Part shown: piece after piece, positions 34,642 to 49,165 of the stretch | Layout: each line of letters begins with the position of its first letter | How positions within the stretch are numbered: position 1 is the first letter of the stretch | Assembly (NCBI RefSeq): GCF_035440685.1 | Contig: NZ_DAORMW010000016.1 | Direction: 5' to 3' (one strand) | Source: Accumulibacter appositus | GTDB lineage: Bacteria; Pseudomonadota; Gammaproteobacteria; Burkholderiales; Rhodocyclaceae | Length of the DNA stretch: 64,000 bases | Notes under the pieces: model-generated | Databases searched by the model: none | Told to the model about the DNA's origin: nothing | Seen by the model: only the letters and a program-made list of their open reading frames with translations | Program-made: the position numbers and the translations under genes

Positions 34642-35153
34642 GCAAACTTCTTATTTTGCTGGTCAGCGTTTTTCTGGTCGCCTGTTCCAGTGGCGATCAT
34701 GAGGACATTCGGGAATGGATGGGCACGGTGGCGCAGGATGCCAAAGGCAAGATACCGCCGTTACCAGTGGTCGAAGCCTACGAGCCCGTGGCCTACGAAG
34801 TGGGCGATCTGATTGATCCGTTCAAGCCAGCCAAGCTGGGCTCGGATGCCAAAAAAGGGGGCGGGGGCTTCAAGCCTGATCTCGACCGCCCCAAGGAGCC
34901 CCTGGAGCTTTACCCTCTGGAATCGCTGAAGTACGTCGGCGTGATGACCAGGGCGAAGCTGTCGTATGCCATCATTCAGGTTGAGAGCGCCTTGTACCAG
35001 ATCAAGATCGGCAATTATATGGGGCAGAACTTCGGCGTCGTGGTCGATGTTTCCGAATCAGAGGTGACGTTGCGAGAGCTTGTTCAGGATTCCGCCGGTG
35101 ATTGGGTGGAGAGGACGAGCACCCTGCTGTTGCAGGAAAAGGGAGCAAAGTAA
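34638..35153 (+). CDS. pilP: Type IV pilus lipoprotein PilP
   Basis: An inner-membrane lipoprotein that links PilNO to the secretin PilQ. The 171-aa product has a lipoprotein signal MSKLLILLVSVFLVACSSG with lipobox LVAC (lipidated Cys16). Further motifs are DLIDPFKPAK, LYPLESLKYVGVMTRAKLSYAIIQ and YQIKIGNYMGQNFG in the beta-sandwich domain that contacts the PilQ N0 domain. The region between lipobox and folded domain is extended and Pro/Lys/Gly-rich (AKKGGGGFKPD). It abuts pilQ directly. Confidence 0.93.
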   Translation: MSKLLILLVSVFLVACSSGDHEDIREWMGTVAQDAKGKIPPLPVVEAYEPVAYEVGDLIDPFKPAKLGSDAKKGGGGFKPDLDRPKEPLELYPLESLKYVGVMTRAKLSYAIIQVESALYQIKIGNYMGQNFGVVVDVSESEVTLRELVQDSAGDWVERTSTLLLQEKGAK

Positions 35154-37220
35154 ATGAAGCAAATCATCAAACAAACCCTGCTCGGCCTGGTTGGAGCTTT
35201 TCTATTGACCTTCGGGATCGTTCATGCGCAGGATGCTCGGTCGAATTCGATCGAGTCGATGAATGTCATTCAGCAGGGCTCGGTGCTCAACGTCAAGCTC
35301 ACCTTCAAGGAGCCCCTGAAAGTATTGCCGCCGGCCTTCAGCGTTGCCAAACCCGCCCGCATCGCCTTCGATTTCGCGAATACGATCAACGGCTTGGGGA
35401 AGTCGAGTCAGGCCTATAACGAGGGTGAGCTGAAGAGCGCCAACATTGTCCAGGCAGAGGATCGCACCCGCTTGGTGCTCAACCTGCACAAACCGATGAC
35501 CTACGAAGCGACCATTGAGGGCAACAGCCTTCTGCTCGCTTTGGTGCCGAGCGCGACGGCGCAGGGCGCCACCACCACTGTCGAGCATTTCGCCAAGGCC
35601 ATACCGTCGGTCAGCGTGAACACCGTTCGCGACATCGTCTTTCGGCGCGGCAAGGACGGCGAGGGCCGGATTACGGTTGATCTGAGCGATGCCAACGCCG
35701 GCATCGACATCCGTCAGCAAGGGGCCGATCTGGTCGTCGATTTCGCCAATGTGAGCGTTCCGAGTGCGCTGCAGAAACGGCTAGATGTGACCGATTTCGC
35801 AACTCCGGTGCTGAAGGTGAATACTATTCAGAAAGGCCCGAACGCGCGCATGACGATCACTCCGCACGGCCTCTGGGAACATAATGCCTACCAGAGCGAC
35901 ACCCAGTTCGTCATTGAAGTAAAACCAATCATCGAGAACCCGAACAAGCTGGTACAGGGGAGCCGCGGCGGTTATCAGGGCGAAAAGCTGTCGCTCAACT
36001 TCCAGAACGTCGATGTGCGACGCCTGCTGCAGGTGATCGGTGAGTTCACCGGCATGAACATGGTGGTCAGCGATTCCGTCGGGGGTTCGATCACCCTGAT
36101 TCTCAAGGACGTCCCCTGGGATCAGGCGCTCGACATCATCATGCAGCAGAAGGGTCTCGACATGCGCAAGAACGGCAACGTCATTCTGATTGCGCCGCGC
36201 GAGGAGATCGCCACCAAGGAAAAGCTCGACTTTGAATCGCGAATACAGATTGGCGATCTCGAGCCCCTGGTGGCCGAAAGTTTCCAGATGAACTACATCA
36301 AGGCCGACGCGGTTCAGAAACTGCTTATCGACCCCAAACAGAAAGTCCTTTCCAACCGTGGGAGTGCCGTCGTCGAGGAACGCTCGAACATTCTCTTCGT
36401 CAAGGATACGCCCAGCCGGCTCGATGAAGTGCGGGCGATGATTGCCAAGGTCGACGTCGCTGCCCGGCAGGTGATGATCGAAGCGCGCATCGTCGAAGCC
36501 GGCGATAGCTTCGCGAAGAACCTCGGCGTGCGCCTCGGCTGGCGGCAGACTTTCCCCGATGGCGCGGTCAGGATTGGCGGCGACAGTACCGCCATCAGTG
36601 GTAATCTCGACATGGGCGGAACGCAGGTCAACCTGCCAGCCACGCCGAGAACCGGCGCTGCCGGTACCCTGAATTTCCTGCTCTTCAACAACGCCTTGAC
36701 GCAGTTCCTCACCGCCGAAATTTCGGCACTCGAAGCCGACGGGCGTGGCAAGGTGATCTCCAGTCCACGCGTGATGACCGCCAATCAGGTCGAGGCGATC
36801 ATCGAGCAGGGCGTCGAAATTCCATATCAGCAGGCGACGAGTTCAGGGGCGACCAGCGTCTCCTTCCGGAAAGCCAACCTGGCGCTGAAAGTCACGCCGC
36901 AGATTACCCCGGATGGCAAGATTTCCATGGAACTGGACGTCAACAAGGACACTCCGAACACGCGCTTGTCGACGGGCGCCGGCGTGGCCATTGACACCAA
37001 GCACGTCAAGACGCAGGTGCTGGTCGAGAACGGCGGTACGGTGGTCATCGGTGGCATCTACACGCAGGAAACCCGCAATAACACCACTCGCATTCCGTTT
37101 TTCGGTGATCTTCCGTATATCGGCTTCCTGTTCAAGAACCGCGAGATCATCGATGACAAGACCGAATTGCTGGTCTTCATCACGCCCAGAATCGTTGCCG
37201 ACAATCTCTCGGTACGCTGA
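35154..37220 (+). CDS. pilQ: Type IV pilus secretin PilQ
   Basis: The outer-membrane channel for the pilus fibre. The 688-aa protein has a signal peptide (about residues 1-24, ending VHAQD). One or two AMIN domains follow (about 30-270; peptidoglycan binding). An N0/STN domain (LSLNFQNVDVRRLLQVIGEFTGMNMVVSDSV), an N1 domain and the secretin core come next, with motifs VMIEARIVEAGDSFAKNLG, SSPRVMTANQVEAIIEQGVEIPY and VVIGGIYTQETRNNTTRIPFFGDLPYIGFLF. The last gene of pilMNOPQ is followed by a small hairpin at 37243-37261. Confidence 0.95.
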   Translation: MKQIIKQTLLGLVGAFLLTFGIVHAQDARSNSIESMNVIQQGSVLNVKLTFKEPLKVLPPAFSVAKPARIAFDFANTINGLGKSSQAYNEGELKSANIVQAEDRTRLVLNLHKPMTYEATIEGNSLLLALVPSATAQGATTTVEHFAKAIPSVSVNTVRDIVFRRGKDGEGRITVDLSDANAGIDIRQQGADLVVDFANVSVPSALQKRLDVTDFATPVLKVNTIQKGPNARMTITPHGLWEHNAYQSDTQFVIEVKPIIENPNKLVQGSRGGYQGEKLSLNFQNVDVRRLLQVIGEFTGMNMVVSDSVGGSITLILKDVPWDQALDIIMQQKGLDMRKNGNVILIAPREEIATKEKLDFESRIQIGDLEPLVAESFQMNYIKADAVQKLLIDPKQKVLSNRGSAVVEERSNILFVKDTPSRLDEVRAMIAKVDVAARQVMIEARIVEAGDSFAKNLGVRLGWRQTFPDGAVRIGGDSTAISGNLDMGGTQVNLPATPRTGAAGTLNFLLFNNALTQFLTAEISALEADGRGKVISSPRVMTANQVEAIIEQGVEIPYQQATSSGATSVSFRKANLALKVTPQITPDGKISMELDVNKDTPNTRLSTGAGVAIDTKHVKTQVLVENGGTVVIGGIYTQETRNNTTRIPFFGDLPYIGFLFKNREIIDDKTELLVFITPRIVADNLSVR

Positions 37221-37242
37221 CGCGGGCTTGCCAGGTGAGCAA

Positions 37243-37261
37243 AGCCGGCACTGAGCCGGCT
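37243..37261 (+). terminator. Hairpin after pilQ
   Basis: AGCCGGC and GCCGGCT form a 7-bp stem with a 5-nt loop 22 bp after the pilQ stop. There is no T-run, so attenuation or RNA stability is as likely as termination. Confidence 0.3.
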
Positions 37262-37305
37262 GCGGCTCGGCGTCTGTCCTGCATGGCTTGCGGTAAAATG
37301 GTCTG

Positions 37306-37842
37306 GTGAAAATCGAGGACGAGAAAAGGAACGTTTATCTGGTCGGCCTGATGGGCGCCGGAAAAACGACGATCGCCAAGGCCTTGGCCAAACGTCTGGC
37401 TTACCAGTTTGTCGACTCCGACCACGAGATCGAGGCGCGTACCGGCGTCAGCCTGCCGACGATCTTCGAAATCGAAGGCGAGGAAGGATTCCGCATACGC
37501 GAAGCGCAGGTCATCGACGACCTCGCGTCCCTGTGTGGCCGCGTCGTAGCCACTGGCGGTGGGGCCGTGCTGCGTGCGGAGAACCGGGCGCGTTTGGCAA
37601 ACAGCGGCCTGGTCATCTACCTCAACGTGCCTCTGCAGACCCTCTGCGAGCGCACGCGACACGATAAGAACCGGCCGCTACTGCAAGTCAGCGATCCGCT
37701 GTTGAAACTCAAGGAGCTTCACGAGCGGCGGGACCCGCTCTATCGAAGCATCGCCGATCTGGTGGTCAGCGGTTCCCGAATCACCGCGCAGTCAGTCCTG
37801 CAACTGCTGCTCAAGGAAATGAAAAAGCCATGGAAACGCTGA
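37306..37842 (+). CDS. aroK: Shikimate kinase
   Basis: Phosphorylates shikimate in the aromatic amino-acid pathway. The 178-aa P-loop protein has Walker A GLMGAGKTT, shikimate-binding Asp in FVDSDHEIEARTG, the GEEGFRIREAQ region (FRxxE motif), ATGGGAVL and the LID arginine in DKNRPLL. It starts with GTG at 37306; the frame is not family-like further upstream. It overlaps aroB by 13 nt, the conserved aroKB pairing. Confidence 0.95.
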   Translation: MKIEDEKRNVYLVGLMGAGKTTIAKALAKRLAYQFVDSDHEIEARTGVSLPTIFEIEGEEGFRIREAQVIDDLASLCGRVVATGGGAVLRAENRARLANSGLVIYLNVPLQTLCERTRHDKNRPLLQVSDPLLKLKELHERRDPLYRSIADLVVSGSRITAQSVLQLLLKEMKKPWKR

Positions 37843-38918
37843 CCGTCGCCCTCGGAGAACGCGCCTACCCGATCCATGTCGGGCGTGGCCTGATTGACTC
37901 CGGCGGCTTGCTGCTGCCATTCCTGCGTCAGCCGAAGGTGGCGATCGTCAGCAATACCACCGTCGCGCCCCTGTATCTCGGGCGCCTGTCGGAGTCCTTG
38001 CGGGATAGCGGAATCGAAGTCGTCGAAATCATTTTGCCCGACGGCGAACAGTTCAAGAACTGGCCAACGCTGAACTCGATCTTCGACGTCCTGTTGCAGC
38101 GTCGCTGTGAGCGGGCAACGACCCTGGTGGCCCTCGGTGGCGGCGTCGTCGGCGACATGACCGGTTTCGCGGCAGCGTGTTTTCAGCGCGGCATGCCCTT
38201 CATCCAGATCCCGACGACCTTGCTGGCGCAGGTCGATTCATCAGTCGGTGGCAAGACGGCGATCAATCACCCCCTCGGCAAGAACATGATCGGCGCCTTC
38301 CATCAGCCGAAGCTGGTCCTGGCGGACACCGAAACCTTGAATACCCTGCCGGATCGCGAGCTACGCGCCGGGCTGGCCGAAGTGATCAAGTACGGTTTGA
38401 TCAGGGACTTGCCGTTTTTCGAATGGCTTGAAGCGCACCTCGAAGGCCTGCTGTCTCGAGACCCGGAGATCCTGGCCGAGGCCATTGCTCGTTCGTGTCG
38501 AAATAAGGCGCAGCTTGTCGTTGCGGACGAGCACGAGAGCGGCGAGCGGGCCCTACTCAACCTGGGTCATACCTTCGGACACGCCATCGAAACCGGTATG
38601 GGCTATGGCGAATGGCTGCACGGCGAGGCCGTCGCCGCCGGCACGCTGATCGCCGCGCAACTCTCCTCGCTCCTGGGCTGGCTCGCTACTTCCGAGCTTG
38701 AGCGGGCGGAGCGGCTCTTTCGCCGCGCCGTTTTGCCGGTATTCGGGCCACCCCTGGACGTCGAGCGCTATCTGGAGCTGATGCAGCACGACAAGAAGGT
38801 GCGCGATGGCAAGCTTCGTTTCGTGCTCCTGAAAGGCATTGGTCACGCAGTGGTCAGCGACGTAGCCACTGAGAGTGAGGTCAGGAGAGCCATTCTGGCG
38901 CGGTCCGCGCATGCCTGA
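37830..38918 (+). CDS. aroB: 3-dehydroquinate synthase
   Basis: Cyclises DAHP to 3-dehydroquinate using NAD and zinc. The 362-aa protein has NAD-contact motifs PDGEQFKNW, GGGVVGDMTGFAA and PTTLLAQVDSSVGGKTAINHPLGKNMIGAFHQP. Metal ligands are Glu in LAEVIKYGLI and the two histidines in GHTFGHAIE and GEWLHGEAVAAG. The length matches E. coli AroB (362). It overlaps dgt by eight bases. Confidence 0.96.
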   Translation: METLTVALGERAYPIHVGRGLIDSGGLLLPFLRQPKVAIVSNTTVAPLYLGRLSESLRDSGIEVVEIILPDGEQFKNWPTLNSIFDVLLQRRCERATTLVALGGGVVGDMTGFAAACFQRGMPFIQIPTTLLAQVDSSVGGKTAINHPLGKNMIGAFHQPKLVLADTETLNTLPDRELRAGLAEVIKYGLIRDLPFFEWLEAHLEGLLSRDPEILAEAIARSCRNKAQLVVADEHESGERALLNLGHTFGHAIETGMGYGEWLHGEAVAAGTLIAAQLSSLLGWLATSELERAERLFRRAVLPVFGPPLDVERYLELMQHDKKVRDGKLRFVLLKGIGHAVVSDVATESEVRRAILARSAHA

Positions 38919-40032
38919 TCTGGTTCCCTACGCTGTCGCGACCGGTAATTCGCGTGGCCGCCGCTACCCGGACAGCACGCCGTCGCATCGTAGCGAGTTT
39001 CAGCGCGACCGCGACCGAATCGTGCATTCGACGGCTTTTCGGCGCCTCGAATACAAGACACAGGTGTTCGTCAATCACGAAGGCGATCTCTTCCGCACCC
39101 GCCTGACGCACAGCCTCGAAGTGGCTCAGATCGCCCGCGCCATCGCCCGCGCCTTGCGGCTCAACGAGGATCTGGCCGAAGCCATTTCGCTGGCCCACGA
39201 CCTGGGCCATACCCCCTTTGGCCATGCGGGCCAGGAGGCGCTCAACGAGTGCATGCGCGAGCATGGTGGCTTCGAACACAATCTGCAAAGCCTGCGCATC
39301 GTCGATCGGCTCGAGGAGCGCTACGCGGCCTTTGACGGCCTCAACCTCTGTTTCGAAACGCGCGAAGGAATAGTCAAGCACTGTTCCCTGGAAAAAGCAC
39401 GCGAGTTGGGTGAGCTTGGCGAACGCTTCCTGACTCGCACGCAGCCGTCGCTGGAAGCCCAGATCTGCAACCTCGCCGACGAAATCGCCTACAACAACCA
39501 CGATGTCGATGACGGCCTACGCTCCGGGTTGATCACCCTCGAGCAACTCGAAGAGCTGAGCCTGTTTGGGCGTCACATCGCCGATGTTCGGCGGCTCCAT
39601 CCGGCCATTGGCGGACGCCGCTTGATCCACGAGACCATCCGGCAGATGATAAACGCCCAGGTTTGCGATCTGATCGAGACCACCGCCGCCAACATCAGCC
39701 AGCACGCGCCGCGGGACCTCGCCGCAGCCCGGTCAGGACCGGCGCTGGTGGCATTCTCCGATGACTCGTTTCGGGCGCAGCGGCAAATGAAGCGCTTCCT
39801 GCGCACGCAGCTCTATCAGCACTATCAGGTCTTGCGCATGGCCAGCAAGGCGCGGCGTATCGTCAGCGATCTCTTCGCCACTTTCACCAGTGACCCGCGC
39901 CTCCTGCCCCCGCAGTACCAACTGCCGGGGAACGGCGATCCGGCACGCCGGGTGGCCGACTACATTGCCGGCATGACCGACCGCTATGCGATCAAGGAAC
40001 ACCGGCGCTTGTTTGCGGTCAGCGAAAGCTGA
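38911..40032 (+). CDS. dgt: dNTP triphosphohydrolase (dGTPase-like)
   Basis: An HD-domain enzyme that removes triphosphate from dNTPs. The 373-aa protein has HSTAFRRLEYKTQVF, LTHSLEVAQIAR, the metal motif AHDLGHTPFGHAGQ and AYNNHDVDDGLR. It belongs to the shorter type-2-like dGTPase group rather than to E. coli Dgt (505 aa), so the substrate may be broader than dGTP. The ATG at 38911 was chosen over an in-frame GTG at 38875. It follows aroKB as in many betaproteobacteria. Confidence 0.92.
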   Translation: MPDLVPYAVATGNSRGRRYPDSTPSHRSEFQRDRDRIVHSTAFRRLEYKTQVFVNHEGDLFRTRLTHSLEVAQIARAIARALRLNEDLAEAISLAHDLGHTPFGHAGQEALNECMREHGGFEHNLQSLRIVDRLEERYAAFDGLNLCFETREGIVKHCSLEKARELGELGERFLTRTQPSLEAQICNLADEIAYNNHDVDDGLRSGLITLEQLEELSLFGRHIADVRRLHPAIGGRRLIHETIRQMINAQVCDLIETTAANISQHAPRDLAAARSGPALVAFSDDSFRAQRQMKRFLRTQLYQHYQVLRMASKARRIVSDLFATFTSDPRLLPPQYQLPGNGDPARRVADYIAGMTDRYAIKEHRRLFAVSES

Positions 40033-40108
40033 CGCGCGGCGGCAGCCCCGCAGGCAGCTTCGGGCTCCTCCCCAGGCCCGCTTCAGGCGGTGGGCAACGC
40101 CCGCATGA

Positions 40109-40570
40109 TCAAGGCGACGGCCAATCCTTGATGTAGGCCTTGAGGAGCTTGTTCTCCATGTTGCGCTCCTCCAGGACGGCCTTGGCCACGTCGTGAAACG
40201 AGACGATGCCGATGATCGTCTGGCCTTCCATGACGGGTACGTAGCGGGTGTGCGAATCGACCATCATTCGACGTAACTCGTCGACGTCCATTTCCAGAGT
40301 CGTGGTGGGCGGATTGGCGTCCATGGCCTCGATGACCAGGATCTCCGCGATGGGCGGTGTTGGGCCAACACGGCGTTCGGTCTGGCGCTTGGCGAGGATC
40401 AGCATGACCTCGCGGAAGGTCAGCATTCCTGCCAGTTTGCCGCCTTCCATGACGATTACCGAGCCGATGTCGTTTTCGGCCATCATGATCACGGCCTCCG
40501 AGAGAGGCGAGTCCGGATGGACAGCGAACAGCGCGGTGTCTTTGACCTGCAGAACTTCTTTTACCTCCAT
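40109..40570 (-). CDS. Two-CBS-domain protein
   Basis: A 153-aa stand-alone CBS pair (Bateman module). CBS1 is LQVKDTALFAVHPDSPLSEAVIMMAENDIGSVIVMEGGKLAGMLTFREVM and CBS2 is MDANPPTTTLEMDVDELRRMMVDSHTRYVPVMEGQTIIGIVSFHDVAKAV, shown here only to identify the two repeats at residues 7-58 and 80-140. Such proteins bind adenine nucleotides and regulate partners; none is obvious here. GGGGG precedes the ATG. Its promoter region carries a 16-bp perfect palindrome (40634-40649). Confidence 0.87.
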   Translation of the reverse strand: MEVKEVLQVKDTALFAVHPDSPLSEAVIMMAENDIGSVIVMEGGKLAGMLTFREVMLILAKRQTERRVGPTPPIAEILVIEAMDANPPTTTLEMDVDELRRMMVDSHTRYVPVMEGQTIIGIVSFHDVAKAVLEERNMENKLLKAYIKDWPSP

Positions 40571-40624
40571 TTTTCCCCCTGGAATAGGCTAGCTAGCTGA
40601 TGCGCTTCGTAACTGTTCGGACGG

Positions 40625-40649
40625 ATTCTATCAGATGTCGATCGACATC
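40625..40649 (-). promoter_or_regulatory. Extended -10 promoter with overlapping 16-bp palindrome
   Basis: On the minus strand, TGATAGAAT (an extended -10) ends at 40625, directed at the CBS gene. GATGTCGATCGACATC at 40634-40649 is a perfect 16-bp palindrome that would fill the spacer between -35 and -10. This is the position of a classic repressor operator. No regulator is identified. Confidence 0.45.
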
Positions 40650-40693
40650 CGAAAACAGGCTCGCCGCTTGCGCACCGGGACGTCATTCACAAA

Positions 40694-40723
40694 GCACAAC
40701 GCCCGCGAAAGCGGGCGTTGTGT
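40694..40723 (-). terminator. Strong hairpin, probable pntAB terminator
   Basis: A roughly 12-bp stem (CACAACGCCCGC with GCGGGCGTTGTG) has a GAAA loop. Downstream on the minus strand the sequence is only weakly T-rich (GCTTTGTG). It lies about 155 bp after the pntB stop and is symmetric enough to work from either strand. Confidence 0.5.
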
Positions 40724-40755
40724 GCTCGTAGCGGAGGAGAACGACGGCGCGATTT

Positions 40756-40805
40756 AACGGTCATGACTGCCGAAATGCCCAAAAAACATGAAAGTCATGA
40801 CCGTT
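40756..40805. repeat. 13-bp perfect inverted repeat with GTCATGAC cores
   Basis: AACGGTCATGACT (40756-40768) and its exact reverse complement AGTCATGACCGTT (40793-40805) are 24 bp apart. Each arm contains the self-complementary octamer GTCATGAC. Confidence 0.7.
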
Positions 40806-40820
40806 TCCCTCTTCCCCTGA

Positions 40821-40871
40821 CCCTTCTCCCGCAAGGGGAGAAGGGTGCGTCGCGAGTCGCTTGCGCGACTC
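40821..40871. repeat. Two adjacent hairpins downstream of pntB
   Basis: The first has a 10-bp stem (CCCTTCTCCC, 40821-40830, with 40836-40845). The second has a 7-bp stem (GAGTCGC, 40854-40860, with GCGACTC, 40865-40871). The first resembles dispersed intergenic hairpins seen in many proteobacterial genomes, but repetition elsewhere cannot be tested here. Confidence 0.55.
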
Positions 40872-40876
40872 TCACA

Positions 40877-42301
<1,425 letters not shown>

Positions 42302-42307
42302 CGACTC

Positions 42308-43894
42308 CTATTTGCGAAACATTGCCAGCATTCGCTGAGTTACCGCGAAGCCACCAAACATGTTGATTGTCGCCAGGATGATAGCCAGGATCGCCAGCAG
42401 GCGAATCCAGCCGTCGGGCCGGTCGAGGGCGACTCCATCCATGGGTGGTGCGATCTGCACCAGCGCGCCGATGGCGATGATGCTGCTGATCGCATTGGTG
42501 ACGCTCATCAGCGGCGTGTGCAGTGCCGGCTTGACATTCCAGACCACCATGTAGCCGACAAAGCAGGCCAGTACAAAGACCGTGAAGTGGGACAGGAAGG
42601 CGGGCGGGGCGCCGGCGCCGATGAGGAGGAAGAACAGCGCCGCAACGCCAAACATCACTGCTGCACGTTTGGTCGACGACGGTGCGCCGGGTTTTCCGTG
42701 GCCGGAGGATTTTGCGGCTGCGGCAGCGGGTTTGGCTGCGGGCGGGGGCGGCGCGGCGGAAATTTTCGGTGCCGGTGGCGGCCAGGTGATCGCGCCGTCC
42801 TTGACCACGGTGGTGCCGCGAATCACTTCGTCGTCCATATTGACGTCGATCGTGCCGTCCTTGTTCTTGCAGAGTTCCTCACTCAAGCGGAAGAGGTTGG
42901 TTGCGTACAGCGTGCTCGATTGCTTCGACAGGCGGCTTGGCAGATCCGCGTAGCCGATGATCGTCACGCCGTGCTTGACAGTCACCGTTCCCGGCTCGGT
43001 CAGCTCGCAGTTGCCGCCCTGCTCGGCGGCCATGTCGACGATGACGCTGCCGGGCTTCATCGACTGCACCATTTCGGCGGTGATCAGCTTCGGTGCCGGC
43101 TTGCCGGGGATGAGCGCCGTGGTGATGATGATGTCCACGTCTTTCGCCTGCTTGGCGAAAACTTCGCGCTGCGCCTTCTGGAAGCCCTCGCTCATTACCT
43201 TGGCGTAGCCGCCAACGCCTGAACCCTCTTCCACGTAGTCGACGGAGACAAACTCGCCACCCATCGAGGTTACCTGGTCGCCGACTTCCGGGCGGGTGTC
43301 GTTGGCGCGGACGATGGCGCCCAAACCCGACGCCGTGCCGATCGCAGCCAGACCGGCAACGCCGGCACCGATGACGAAGACCTTGGCCGGGGGCACCTTG
43401 CCGGCAGCCGTGATCTGGCCGGTAAAGAAGCGACCAAAGTGGTGCGCCGCCTCAATCACTGCCCGGTAGCCCGCGATGTTGGCCATCGAACTCAGCGCGT
43501 CCAGTTTCTGCGCCCGCGAAATGCGTGGCACGCTGTCCATGGCCAGAACGGTCACTTTGCGCGCAGCAAGCTGTTCCAGCAGTTCAGGATTCTGCGCTGG
43601 CCAGATGAAGCTCACCAGCGTCGCACCCTCGCGCAGCAAGCCGACTTCTTCGGCCGATGGTCCGCGTACCTTGAATATGATGTCGGAAGACGACCACAGG
43701 GCCGCCGTGTCTTCGACAATTTGCGCGCCAGCAGCGCGATACGCGTCGTCGGAAACGGTCGCGGCATCACCCGCGCCGGCCTCGACCTGAATCGTGAAGC
43801 CGAGCTTGATCAGCTTTTCGACGACCTCGGGTACGGTCGCCACGCGTTTTTCACCTGCGGCAGTCTCTTTCGGAACTCCGATTGTTAACGGCAT
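42308..43894 (-). CDS. pntA: NAD(P) transhydrogenase subunit alpha (single-chain form)
   Basis: Carries the NAD(H)-binding domain I and part of the membrane domain; with PntB it uses the proton gradient to reduce NADP. Domain I (about 1-375) has the AlaDH/PNT motifs GVPKETAAGEKRVATVPE, FVIGAGVAGLAAIGTASGLGA and TTALIPGKPAPKLI. A Pro/Ala/Lys-rich linker (about 378-410) joins it to C-terminal helices (VAALFFLLIGAG through MFGGFAVTQRMLAMF). This single-chain layout is the E. coli type, not the split PntAA/PntAB form. GGAGG lies five bases before the ATG. Confidence 0.96.
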   Translation of the reverse strand: MPLTIGVPKETAAGEKRVATVPEVVEKLIKLGFTIQVEAGAGDAATVSDDAYRAAGAQIVEDTAALWSSSDIIFKVRGPSAEEVGLLREGATLVSFIWPAQNPELLEQLAARKVTVLAMDSVPRISRAQKLDALSSMANIAGYRAVIEAAHHFGRFFTGQITAAGKVPPAKVFVIGAGVAGLAAIGTASGLGAIVRANDTRPEVGDQVTSMGGEFVSVDYVEEGSGVGGYAKVMSEGFQKAQREVFAKQAKDVDIIITTALIPGKPAPKLITAEMVQSMKPGSVIVDMAAEQGGNCELTEPGTVTVKHGVTIIGYADLPSRLSKQSSTLYATNLFRLSEELCKNKDGTIDVNMDDEVIRGTTVVKDGAITWPPPAPKISAAPPPPAAKPAAAAAKSSGHGKPGAPSSTKRAAVMFGVAALFFLLIGAGAPPAFLSHFTVFVLACFVGYMVVWNVKPALHTPLMSVTNAISSIIAIGALVQIAPPMDGVALDRPDGWIRLLAILAIILATINMFGGFAVTQRMLAMFRK

Positions 43895-44017
43895 TCAGTC
43901 CTCCATCTCTTGTCTCGTTAGTGCCAGTGTTCAAAAAAACGGTCCGCAAAGAGCGGAGCTCGCCTCCCACACGAATGCGAACCGCCATGTCTATCCTGAA
44001 AACGGTCGAAGAATTCC

Positions 44018-44040
44018 TCGCTCCGCAGTGCGCGGAGCGA
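44018..44040. repeat. Hairpin in the pntA/gltB intergenic region
   Basis: TCGCTCCGC and GCGGAGCGA form a perfect 9-bp stem with a 5-nt loop. There is no T-run. It could be a protein-binding dyad or an RNA structure; no assignment is made. Confidence 0.45.
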
Positions 44041-44344
44041 CCTCCCCCTGGTCTCGGCTTTGCCGGCTGGCACACATACCCCCGTCAAGCGCCTAGCGCC
44101 CGCAGCTTACCACAAGCACAAAAAGGAGTTGAGGGTGCGGAAGATACAGAAAAATCAGCATTCCCGTTGGCGATCGGAGCGTGCGAAGCGGTCGTGCGCG
44201 CGCGCAGCGACCGGGGTGGCGCGAAGTTTGCTTAAAGAAGGAACGGTGCGCTGCGCATGGTCTGCAGGCCGAGTACTGCCTCCGGCGCCGCTTTTCGGTG
44301 CCTGAGTGCTTGCGCAGCGCCCATCCTTGGTGCGGCGCAGCATG

Positions 44345-44373
44345 TTGAACGCGGGCGGCATTAGGGGTATAGT
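44345..44373 (+). promoter_or_regulatory. Sigma-70 promoter of gltBD
   Basis: TTGAAC (44345-44350) and TATAGT (44368-44373) are separated by exactly 17 bp. The start is expected near 44380, giving a leader of about 100 nt. No sigma-54 motif or NtrC site was seen here, in contrast to glnA. Confidence 0.75.
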
Positions 44374-44483
44374 CGCGGGTCGCCCGGAGCGGCCTGCTGG
44401 CCGGCCTCGTGCCGGTTTTTGTGAGGTTTCCGGCGCAACGCGCGCCCGGGAACCATGCATCTTTGTCTTGTGAGGATTCGAGC

Positions 44484-49163
<4,680 letters not shown>

Positions 49164-49165
49164 GC

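Larger units (their letters stand above)
40571..40876. other. Hairpin-rich intergenic region, CBS protein / pntB
   Basis: No gene is supported in these 306 bp. The region holds a palindrome near the CBS-gene promoter (40634-40649) and four inverted repeats within 180 bp: 40694-40723, 40756-40805, 40821-40845 and 40854-40871. They lie downstream of pntB, which is transcribed toward them. Confidence 0.7.
43895..44483. other. Divergent intergenic region pntA / gltB
   Basis: The longest gene-free stretch (589 bp). It contains a 9-bp-stem hairpin (44018-44040) and the gltB promoter at 44345-44373. A 56-codon frame from a GTG at 44135 has a perfect AAGGAG six bases upstream (44123-44128) but encodes an arginine-rich product of no recognised family. 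It is not called as a gene. Confidence 0.6.

Noticed and set aside
43882..44235. 117-codon plus-strand frame over the pntA start and intergenic region
   Set aside because: It begins inside pntA antisense sequence, lacks a ribosome site and has no family features.
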